This document shows, one piece after another, positions 18,904 through 29,300 of a stretch of 64,000 nt of DNA. The position numbers were made by a program, and so were the translations under genes. The notes under the pieces were generated by a model. That model worked only from the letters and a program-made list of their open reading frames with translations, was not told the origin of the DNA and did no database searches. Location: contig NZ_CP045118.1 of NCBI RefSeq assembly GCF_009189165.1, forward strand, positions 5,890,001 to 5,954,000, read 5' to 3'. The stretch is from Pseudomonas sp. SCB32 (GTDB lineage Bacteria > Pseudomonadota > Gammaproteobacteria > Pseudomonadales > Pseudomonadaceae). The stretch's first letter is position 1; each line of letters starts with the position of its first letter.

Positions 18904-18937
18904 CACCCTGCCAAGGGGCACCTTGGCAGGGTGTTTT
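18904..18937 (+). terminator. Strong rho-independent terminator
   Basis: A 13-bp perfect stem (CACCCTGCCAAGG at 18904-18916, CCTTGGCAGGGTG at 18921-18933), 4-base loop, then TTTT. It closes the small gene's transcript 17 bases before the transposase ATG. Confidence 0.92.
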
Positions 18938-18953
18938 CATTCAAGGAGGTGTA

Positions 18954-19844
18954 ATGCTGCGCAGGGGATGGCAAAGGTTTTGGCACTGGCTGCTCAGGCT
19001 CTTTCGGCGCCGCATTCGGGTCAAGCCTTCCGGCTGGCAACGCACCCGGCACGGCGGGGTGATACGGCGGGCACGCAAACCCGCCTGGGTCATCGATGAA
19101 TTGGTGCGTTTGAAAGCGCTAATGCCTAAGGCGGGATGTCGGCAGCTAACCGATACCTTCAATCGCCTGCATGCCCGACGCCGGCAGATGACGGTGAGTA
19201 AATCTTTCGTGGCTTACACCCTGTGTCGCGAGCAGTACGCGATTGAGTGCAGGCGCCGTGCATTGCGCAGGCGCGAACCCTACTCGCCTGAACGGAACGC
19301 GGTGTGGGCACTGGACATGACCGGCAAGCAGGATGTCCACGGGGAACAACATGCGATCTTCGGCCTGATCGATCACGGCACGCGGCGGCTACTGCGTTTG
19401 GAAAACCTGACCAACAAGAACGCCTGGACATTGCTGGGCCATCTGTTTCTGGCCATTGGGCGTTACGGCAGACCAGCGGCGATTCGCACGGACAACGAGC
19501 GTGTGTTTACCGGCAAGGTCTTCAGCGGCGTAGTTCGGCTGGCGGGTATTCGGTATCAACGCACGGACAGGGGCTGTCCCTGGCAGAACGGCAGGATCGA
19601 ACGGCTGTTTGGCACCCTGAAGGCCAAGCTCGATCAGTGGCGCGTGCTGGACGGCGGGCAATTGCAGGCGGCCTTGCAAACCTTCCACTTCTGGTACAAC
19701 GCGGTGCGCCCACATCAGAAACTGAACGGGCGAACACCGTTGGAAGTCTGGAACGGGGTCGATCCTTACCGGCGAGCTCTAAAACGGGTGGAATGGTTTG
19801 AAGCCTGGGACGGATTGCTTTCGGGGTTTTACCTGAGCGGATAG
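18954..19844 (+). CDS. Solitary DDE integrase-core transposase
   Basis: A 296-residue protein with a basic N-terminus and an rve/integrase catalytic core. The DDE residues are visible in WALDMTGK, IRTDNERVF and NGRIERLFGTLKAKL, followed by WYNAVRPHQKLNGRTP, typical of IS481/IS3-type transposases. It has a perfect AAGGAGG 6 bases before the ATG at 18954. I could not find terminal inverted repeats or a target duplication, and no second ORF (OrfA) precedes it. It could be a decayed insertion sequence or a domesticated transposase. It sits between the small broken gene and the cdi locus. Confidence 0.85.
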   Translation: MLRRGWQRFWHWLLRLFRRRIRVKPSGWQRTRHGGVIRRARKPAWVIDELVRLKALMPKAGCRQLTDTFNRLHARRRQMTVSKSFVAYTLCREQYAIECRRRALRRREPYSPERNAVWALDMTGKQDVHGEQHAIFGLIDHGTRRLLRLENLTNKNAWTLLGHLFLAIGRYGRPAAIRTDNERVFTGKVFSGVVRLAGIRYQRTDRGCPWQNGRIERLFGTLKAKLDQWRVLDGGQLQAALQTFHFWYNAVRPHQKLNGRTPLEVWNGVDPYRRALKRVEWFEAWDGLLSGFYLSG

Positions 19845-20011
19845 CTGCCAACGCGGTTTGCCTTGGGAAAAGCCACCCGTCCACGGAGCAGGCGAATCCG
19901 GCTGGTCGGGCGCTGAAAAATTCAGGAAAGCGAGGGCTTTACACAGAGAAAGTCAGTCGAAAAACCGACAGGCGGAAGGTGGCGAAGCGGGATTTCGGTA
20001 GTCCGTCTACG

Positions 20012-20037
20012 AAAAATCACCCCGCCAGCAGGCGGGG
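20012..20037 (-). terminator. Terminator downstream of cdiI
   Basis: On the minus strand CCCCGCC-TGCT-GGCGGGG (20037-20020), 3 bases, then TTTTT. It lies about 70 bases past the cdiI stop. Confidence 0.7.
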
Positions 20038-20108
20038 AAGGTGGTTTGGACGCTTGGACGGGACACCCCTTTTCCGCTTATTGCCTTCCAGGCCCCTTTG
20101 TTCAGAAA

Positions 20109-20339
20109 CTACATTTTTCGAATATCAGATAGTAATTCTTGAAATTCTTTTTCTGTCATTTCAAATTCCGGCCCCTCTTCCATTGCCATCAGCGACAACA
20201 ACGCCACGTCTAGATCACTCGTGAGAGAAAATCCAGTGTCTTGATAAATTTCAAATGCCTCTTTTGATATTTTGAAAATATCAAATCCTTCAGACACCAC
20301 TCTTTCAAGCCTGTCGGCTACTACGTTACCCAAACTCAT
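20109..20339 (-). CDS. cdiI: Putative CdiI-type immunity protein
   Basis: A 76-residue acidic small protein (MSLGNVVADRLERVVSE... ending LSDIRKM) directly following cdiA. The ATG at 20339 overlaps the cdiA TAA by one base (TAATG), with GGGGG a few bases upstream; a TTG at 20351 is a poorer start. Composition is much more AT-rich than the repeats of cdiA, as usual for exchangeable toxin/immunity cassettes. Function as the cognate immunity protein is inferred from position, size and charge. No family was recognised. Confidence 0.65.
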   Translation of the reverse strand: MSLGNVVADRLERVVSEGFDIFKISKEAFEIYQDTGFSLTSDLDVALLSLMAMEEGPEFEMTEKEFQELLSDIRKM

Positions 20340-23300
20340 TACTGCCCCCAACTCTTTAATTCCGCGCCAGTTGGGGGATAGTGCTGAGCATCAACAGGCT
20401 GTCCATTAATACTCTTGGGATGGACACGAATTACCGCCCCTGTATTGTCATAGCTTTCCATCCACTGCCTCGTGCTTCCAGTTTTAGGATCAAATTCCGT
20501 GACAAAAGATGCACCCCGAGTATTTCCCTCTGTTCTAGCTGGAACCTCTTGCGTGTAATACCGAACACGACCATCAGGCAACGCTTTAGTAACAGCTGCT
20601 GTTTCCTGAGCTTTTTGTAATCCTGACAACTTCGCTCTCAACGCAGCTTGTGCATTTGCGTTTGTGGCTTCATTAGCAACAATCTTTTCTGTTGTCGCAG
20701 TCCCTTTTGTAGCTTCCGGCAGTTTAGCCTCAACCTTCCCAGCAATCTCCTCGCCGAACGTCCGGATTTTATCGGCAATGCTGGCTGAGCTGGCTTTTTC
20801 TCCACCGCCAAATCCAATCAATCCGGCGGGATTGAAGCTAAACGGGTTAAAGCTTTGTTGATCCAGGTATTGGCCGAGCTGTACCAAGGCTGTGGAATCA
20901 CCACGCCATGCCGCCTGCCCAACCTGCTCAGCAACCCGAGGCCCTGCACTGGACCATTCGTTGATGTTGTTGCGCATGAATTCGTCGGTGATGCCGCTGG
21001 TGTCGCTTTCCCACAGCGTTTTCAAGGCGCGAGAACCGGCATCCAGTTCATCCCGGATTGCCGCACAATCCGTCGTACAGGCGGCGAGCCGCTCGCTATT
21101 GGCTGCATCACGGCGCCGGAACTCGTCACGCACCTGATCACAATTGCCTTTGGCTTTACAGTCTCCCAGTGCCTGCTCTAGGTCCTTCACATCCTGGTGA
21201 TTGAGGAAGTTGTACTGCGTCGAGTTCTTCGCCGCCCAGGCCCCGGTTTCGAGCTGGCTGGAGCTGGCATTACTGTCCTGCGCCACCGCACCGATCAGGC
21301 CCACCAGTTGCGAACTCATGGTCAGCAGGGCTTCGCGGTTTTCCGGCGAGTAGCCGCTGACCAGTTTGTCCAGGTCCGCAACCAAGGCTTCGTTGAGCCC
21401 GGCACCCGCTGCGCCGGCGGCGAAGCTGTCGCCACGCGCCTCTGCGGCGAGTCCGCCCATCAGGGCGTGCATCACCACCATCTGCGCATCGCCGGCATTC
21501 AGGCCGTTCGCCTTGCCAAAGTCGCCAATGGCGTTGAAGCCAGCGGCGGCGAAGGTGTTGTAGACGCTGTCCTTGAGCGCATCGCCGAAACTCCCGCCTT
21601 CGCCCATGGCCTTGTTCAGCGCAGTGGCGGTGACGTTCTGCAATGCCTGATTCGCGGCGAAACCACCAATGCCGTTAGCCGTGCTCAAGGGCGAGACAAT
21701 TTTGTCGGTCGGTACTTGGGTCTTGGTGCCGGTCAAGTCATCGAAGTAGCCTTGGGTCAGGCCGCCAACGAGGCTGGCGATGGCGACCTGCTTGAGGGTG
21801 TCGCTGTTGAAGGTCTTACTCAGATCGCCTTGGTTGTTGATCAGGTTGACCGCGGTGCTGCTGGCGAGACTGCCCGCCGCACCGACGCCGGCGCCCATGG
21901 CAAAGGTGCCACCCGCTACTCCCGCGCCACTGAGCGCTCCCGCTGCCGCCATGCCGCCAATCGCCGCCGCCGCAATGGCCACGGCCAGTTGTGTAGCCGG
22001 ACCCATGCCGGATTGGCTGTAGCTGTAGGAATCGTGGAATTCCTTCACCGCCCGCCAATCCACATCGCCCCTTTGCTCGGCGTCCTTGAGCCAAGCGAGG
22101 TTGGGATCAGCCTTGACCATCGCATCAATGGCTTCACCCACTGACTTCTGATCGATCTGCTTGTAGTCGATCTTCAGCCCGTCCACCGCCTTGATGGCGA
22201 GGTTGCCCTGGGCGATCAGTTCGCTCTGGCGGATGGTTTCATCCGTGTGGCCCTTGCCTTTGGATGACTGCCAAGCCAGGTCACTACTGGACTTGTCGTG
22301 CGCCTCTTGATGGGTGTCGGTTACCGCTTCAAAGGTCACTTCACCGCCGCTGACGATGGCGATGTCGTTGCCGCTCTCCAGCTTGGCGGCCTGGTATTTC
22401 TGGTCGCCGCCGCTGAGCAAGGTGATGTCGCCGCCGGCGCTGATTTCGCTGCTCACCGCTTTGACGTCGGTGACTTCGTCGTGGCGGGTCTGCTTGCTGC
22501 CCCAGGCGCCTTTGTCCTTCTTGTCGTAGAGGCTGTAGTCGCTGTCGTTGGCGGCAAGGATTGCGATCTTGTCGCCGGCCACCAGATAGGCCTCGTTGCC
22601 GGCGCTGACCTTGCTGCTGATGAGGGTGAGGTCGTTGCCGGCGGCGATCAGTACGTCGCGGCCGGCGCTCAGTTCGGTGCCACGCTGGGTGACGTGGTCT
22701 TCCTGGGTGGTGACCTTCTTGCTCTTGTCGTAGCTGTGCTGCTCGTCGGCGGCGGAGGCCAGGGTGACGTCGCGGCCGGCGCTTATGCCGGCGTCGCGGC
22801 CGACGTCGATGCGGCTGCCGACGACGCTGATGTCGCGGCCGGCGTCGAGGGTGAAGTCACGGCCAACGCTGATTTCGCTGCCCAGCTGGGTGGTGCTCTG
22901 GTTGTAGTTGCGGCCGCGCGTGGTGCCGTTTTCTAGCTCGACGCTGTGCAGGTTGATGTCGCGTCCGGCCTGCATCGTGAGGTCGCCGCCGCTGCTGATC
23001 GCGCCGCCGAGGTTGTTGATGTCGCGCCCGGCGCTGATGTCCAGTTTGCCGGCAGCTTCGATGCGCGCGGTGCTGTCGGCGAAGCTCTGGGTCCAGGTGC
23101 GGTTGCCGATGCCGCCTTCGTGCACGGTGACGCTGCGCTGGTTGATCACATCGCCGGTGAGGGCGCTGAGGCTGACATCGCGGCCCTTGATGATGCCGCC
23201 CTGGGTGTTGCTGAGGGTGTTCAGGGCGAGCAGGTCGAGGCGCCCGCTGGCTTCGATCAGGCCGCTGTTGTCGAGGTTGGCGGCGCTGGCGGCGAGGTCG

Positions 23301-26300
23301 CCGCTGGCGCGCAGGGTGCCCTGGTTGAGCAGGTTGCCGCCGCTGATCAGGCTGAGGTTCTGGCCCTGGATCAGCGCGCCGTTGGGCGCCAGGCGGTTGT
23401 TGGCCTGGGCCAGGTAGACCACCGGCACCAGGACCTTTTCGCCATTAACGATGGCTTCTTCGAGCCAGACGAGGTCGTGGGTCAGGGCGGCGACCTGTTC
23501 CGCCGTCAGGCCGACGCCCAGGCTCAGGTGCAGGCTGTCCTTGTAGGCGATGGCGTTGTCCATCAGGTACTTGAACAGGCCTTCGTCGCTGGTCAGGCCG
23601 TCGATGTAGCGCTGGCCGGTCCGGGCGATGACGGCGTCGCGGATCAGGCATTGTTCGTAGAGGCCGTCGCCGAGGCGCTTCTGGGAATGGTCCGGGTCGT
23701 AGCCGAGTTGGCCGAGCAGGTAGTCGGAGCCGAGGAAGCTCTTGAGGCTGGTGAGCTCGGGGTTGGTTTCGATGAGGTATTTGTGGCGGTTGTCCGGGCG
23801 TGCCGTGCTCGGTACGCCTTGCACCTGGGCAACGTTCAGGGAGGCGCTGGCCGCCGCGCCCTGGGCCGCGGCGGCGCCGTTCAGTTGTACGCTGTCGGTG
23901 CTGTCGACGGAGGTCGCGCTGCGTTGAACAGTACCGGTGGTGGTGGCGTCGCTGCGCTGCAGGTCGGCGGTCAGGCTGGTGGTGGCGTCGATGGTACGCT
24001 CGCGCTGGGACAGGCTGATGCTCTGGCCGGCGAAGCTGTAGTTACCGTCGCCGGTAACGGTCTGGGCGCTGCTCTGGGTGCCTTCCTGGCCACTCAGGCG
24101 GAACAGGCCGTTGCTGCCGGTGGGCAGGCTGAAGCCGGGGAGCGTGACAGGGTTGACCTGCTGCTGGGCGAGGTCGGGGGGCAGTTGGGCGTTGAGGGCG
24201 ACGACGTTGGCGCTGTTGCCGGCAACCCCCGTATCACCCACGCGCGAGGCGCCGGACGATTGCGGGACGCCTTCGCGGATGACGCTGTTTTTCAGGTCCT
24301 GGGTGGCATTGATGGCGACATTGCCGCCGGCCTGGACCACGGCGCTGACGAATGAGCTGCCGGGGCTCTGGATGGTCAGTTCGTCGAAGAAGGTGGCGTT
24401 CTTGACCACCGCCGGCGCATCGACCAGGGCGCCCGGCTGGTAGTGCGGCATCTGGAAGTCCGCGAAGGGCGATGTGCCTGGAAAATCAAGACGAATAGAA
24501 CCGAACTGGGCAAAGCGAGGGGCCTCTCGCCCGCCCTGCCTGATAGTTACCAGACTAAGGGACTCGTCCCAACCCCGGTTCCAGAAGTGAAGGTTCGGCC
24601 GTGTCATGTCGCCGGTAGGCGAGCGTAGACCGGCGTCATAATCCGGATCATTCGCGGCGTTGTACTCCATGACCTGGTCCCAGAAACTCACACCGCCCGA
24701 GAAGAGACCGCCGTATGCGTCCGAGCCATACGGAATCTCGAAGGAGCGCCGCACGGAGTGGTCGCCAATGGCGACACCGCTGTTGGTGAAGCTGTCCAGC
24801 ATCATCGAGATGTTGCCGCTGGCGGCGATGGTCGATGCCTGGTTGAGCAGATTCTGGCCTTCGACTTTCAGATTGCCGCCTGCGCTGATGGCGGCCGAGG
24901 GAGAGCTTTCGCCCAGCTCACCTCGGTAGTTCTCGACCCAGACCATATGGCTGCTGGGTGTGCGCTCACCGGGCTGCGGGGCTACGGAGCAGTCATAACA
25001 ACGCACTCCAATGGCGGCGGAAAGCAGCTCGCCGGCCGTCGTATTGAGCACGTCGGTGCGGTTCTCCGTCGTGCGAACCTTCAGGCTCATGTCGCCCAGG
25101 CTTTCCACGGTCGCCGAGATATTTTTCAGCGCGCCGGCCAGGGCTTCCGGGGTGGCCCCGGTGATATCCAGGTTGCCCAGGCTGTAGATGTCGGCATAGC
25201 GGTTGATCAGGCTGCCGCCCACGCGCAGGGTCATGTCGCCGCCGCTGAAGATCAGCGCGCCATTGCTCTGGCCGTCGTTGAGCAGGTCCCAGGTGTTGAT
25301 GCGCAGTTTTCCGGCGCTGCCGAGGGTGCCGAGGTTGTTCAGGCTGCCGGTGTTGGCGGTGAGGTCACCCGCGGCGGTGATGCGGCCACGGTTGTTCAGG
25401 GTGCCGGCGCCGAGGGTGACGCCCTGGCCGCCGGTCACGCTGGCGCCCTGGCTGATGTCGAGCTGGTTGGCCGCGAGGTTGAGCGCGCCCAGGCTGGTGA
25501 CGCGGCCGGCGCCGCCGTAGGTGCCGCTCAGCTGGATGTCGAGGCTGCCATCGCTGGCCAGCAGGCCGTCGTTGCTCCAGTGGCCGCCACGCCCGGTCAG
25601 GCCCTGGCTGGCGAGCAGCCGGCCGCTGGCGGTCTGGGTGAACTGGCCGATGTTGAGGGTGAGCCAGCCGGCCTGCAGGACGCTGCTGTTGCTCCAGCTG
25701 TCGGCAGTGATGTCGAGGTGGCCAGTGGTGACGAAGCTGCCGCCAGCTTCGGCGATCTGCCCGGCGTTGACCCCGAACTGGCCGCTGCCGACGTGCAGGA
25801 AGGCGCCGCCGTCGTTGGCGAGCCCGCCGAGGTTGAGGGCGAGGTCGGTGTTGGCGGTTTCCAGGCGGCCACCCCGATTGTCGAGGTAGCCCGCGTTCAG
25901 GGTGGTGCTGCCGCTCTGGCCCAGGGCGCGCAGGCGGCCGCCCTGGTTGTCGATGGCGCCGGCGGTGAGGCTGAGACTGCCGGCGCTTTCGATCAGGCCG
26001 TTCTGGTTGACCAGGCGGTTGCCCAGGCTGAAGTCGAGGGTGGTGGCGCCGATCTGGCCGCCCTGGTTGAGCAGGGTGTCGCCACCGAGGCTGAGCAGGT
26101 TGCCGGCATAGAGGCCGCCGCCCTGGTTGTCGAGGGTGGTGGTGGTGAGGCGGTTGTCACCGCCGACGGCGGAGAGGTGGCCGCCACGGTTGTCGATACC
26201 GCCGCGGGCGGTGATGTCGAGGCTGCGCGCCTGGGTGATGCCGGCGGCGTTGTTGAACGAGCCGGTGAGCACGCGCAGCAGCCCGGTGGCGCTATGGAGG

Positions 26301-29300
26301 ATGCCGCCAGCGCTGTTGTCGAGGTTGGCGCTTTGCAACAGGAGCCCACCTGCGCGGCTCTGGATGCGGCCCTGCTGGCTGTTGTCGAGCAGTCCGGAGA
26401 GTTGCAACTGGGCGTCGCCCTGGCTGTTGAGCGTGCCGCCCTGGTTGCGCAGCTGGCCGGCCTGGAGGCTGATGGCGCCGCTGGCGCTGTGCAGCAGGCC
26501 GTCGGCACTGTTGTCGAGGGTGCCGGCGCCCAGGTTCAGGACCAGGTCCTGCTGGCTGGCGAGGGTGCCGCGCTGGCTGTTGTCCAGGGACCCGGCGTTC
26601 AGTTCCAGGCGTTGCTGGCTGGCCAGCTGGCCGCCTCGGTTGTCGAGGCTGGCTGCGCTCAGCAGCAGCTCGCCGGCGCTGGCCAGGCGGGCGTTGTTGG
26701 CGTTGATCAGAGCACCGCTCAGGGTGCCGCGCAGGGTGCCGCGCAGGGCGCCCTGGCTAAGCAGCAGGCCGCCGCTGTTGTCGAGGCTGCGAACGCTGAA
26801 GTCGAGGCTGCCGGCGCTGATCTGCCCGCCCTGGTTGAGGATGTCGGTCTGCGCCGGGCGCAGCGCCAGGTGCTGCTGGGCGTTGATCAGGCCGCCGGCG
26901 CTGTTGTTCAGGGTGCTGGCGATGGTCAGGTCGAGGTTGCCCTGGCCGGAGAGAATGCCGCCCTGGTTGTTCAGGCTGGCGGCGCGGATGTGCTGGTCGC
27001 CCAGGCTGACCAGGGCGCCTTCGCCGTGGTTGTCAAGGCGGCCGCTGAGGGTGACGTCGAGCTTGCCCAGCTTGCTGGAGAGGGTGCCGGAGCTGCTGTT
27101 GTCGAGGTCGGCGGCGTTGATGGCCAGCCCTTGCCAACCCGAGAGCAGGCCAAGGTTGGCGTTGCGCAGGCTGCCTGCGCTCAGTTGCAGTTGGCCGGCG
27201 CTGATGATGCGGCCGGCGTCACCGTTGTCGAGGCTGGCGCTATTGAGCTGGAAGCTGTGCTGGCTGGAAATCTCGCCGCCGCGGTTGTCGAGGTGGCGCA
27301 GGTTGTCGATGCGCAGCAGGCCGCCGACGCTGAGCACGGCGCCCTGGTTGTCGAAGTCGCCGCCGGCCAGGTCCAGGCTCAGGTCGCCGCCGGTGATCAG
27401 CCGGCCCTGCTGCTGGATCAGTTGCTGTACGCGCAGTTGCAGGGTGCCGCCAGCGGAGAGTTCGCCGCCCAGGCCATTGTCCAGGCGGCTGCCGCCCAGC
27501 TCCAGGCGGCCCAGGGTGGTGATCACGCCGGCGCGGTTGTCGATGGCCTGGGCCTGCAGGCGTTGGCCTTGCTGGCCGCTGAGGATGCCGTGGCGGTTAT
27601 CCAGGTCGCCGGTGGTGGCGTGGAGCTGGCCCTGGGCGGTAATGCGGCCGTGCTGGTTGTCGGTGGTGCCGGTGACGAGGGTCAGGTCCTGCCCCCCGGA
27701 GAGGCTGCCGCCCTGGTTGTTCAGGCTGGTGCTGCCGACGCTGAGCGAGCCGCCCGCGGCCATGGCGCCGTCGGCGTGGTTGTCCAGCGCGCCGTTGATG
27801 TTCGCCTGGATCGCGCCCTGGCTGGCAACGGTGCCACCCAGGCTGTTGTTCAGGCCTGCGGCGTTCAGCTGGAGCTGGTTGCGCCCGAAGAGGACGCCGG
27901 CCTGGCTGTTGTCCACCGCGCCCTGGACCTGCAGGGTGAGCGCGTCGCTGGAGAGGATGCGGCCGCCCTGGTTGTTCAGGTCGGCCAGCGCGAGAAGGAA
28001 GCTCTGCTGGCTGGAGATCTCGCCGCCGGTGCTGTTGTTGAGTTGCGCGAGGTTGCGCAGCGACAGTGCTCCCGGGCTGGCGAGCAGGCCGCCGCCACTG
28101 TTGTCGAGGCTGCCGCCGGCGAAGTCGAGGTCGATGCCGGTGCTGCCGATCAGGCGTCCGGCGTCGTGCTGGTCCAGCGCCTTGACCTGCCCACTCACCC
28201 GGCCGGCCGCTTCGATGCGGCCCTGGCCGCTGTTGTCCACGCGGGTCTGGGTGAGCAGCAGGTCGGCGCCAGCGAGGATGCGCCCGGCCTGGCTGTTGAG
28301 CAGGGTTGCGCCGCGCAGGGTGAGGGCGCCCTTGGCGCTGATCACGCCGTTCTGGCGGTTGTCGAGGGTCTGCGCGTCGACGCTCAGCGTGGCGTCGGTC
28401 AGCAGCTTGCCGCCCTGGTTGTTCAGGGCGTTGCCGGTGACGCGCAGGGCGCCGCCGCTGGAGAGCACGCCGGCACGGTTGTCGACCTGGGCGGCGCCGA
28501 GGTTCAAGGTGCCTTCGCTAAGCAGTTGGCCGCCGGCCTGGTTGTCGAGGCTATCCGCCAGGTTCAGGTCGAGGTCGTGCAGGCTGCTCAACGTCCCGCG
28601 CTGGCTGTTGTCCAGGCTGCCGCCATTGAGGCTCAGGCCGCCCTGCCCCACCAGGCTGCCCGCGCGGTTGACCAGGCTGTCGCCACGCAGTGTCAGCCGG
28701 TCATCACTGGCGATCAGGCCGGCGCTGTTGTCGAGTTGGCCGACGTCGATGTTCACGCTGGCGCGACTGCTGATCTCGCCTCCCTGGTTGAACAGCTCGC
28801 TAGCCTGCACTTCGATGCCGTGCAGCGCGCCGACCCAGCCGCCCTGGCGATTGTCGAGGCGTTGCGCGGAGAGGTTCAAGGCTCCTTCGCTGAGCAGTTG
28901 GCCGCCCTGGCTGTTGTCCAGGCTGCGTCCGGTGACGCTCAAGCCGCCCTGCCCGACCAGGCTGCCCGCACGGTTGACCAGGCTGTCGCCGTGCACGTCG
29001 AGCAGGCCGTCGCTGGCGATACGGCCGGTGCTGTTGTCGACGCTGGCGGCACGCAGGCTCAACGCGCCGCGACTGGAGATTTCGCCGCTTTGGTTGAACA
29101 GCGCGGCGGCTTGCAGGTTGATGCCCTGCATGGCGCCGATCCAGCCACCCTGGTGGTTGTCGATCTGCTGGGCCAGCACCTGCAGGGACGCTTGGCTGAG
29201 CAACTCGCCGCCGCTCTGGGTCAGGCTGCCGAGCTGGGCGTTGAGATTGCCCTTGGCGGCGATTTGCCCGCCCGCTGCGTTGCTGACCGTGCGGGCGTTC

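Noticed and set aside
18954..20108. Complete IS element with ends
   Set aside because: I looked for inverted repeats around the transposase and could not identify a matched pair or target duplication, so only the gene is reported.
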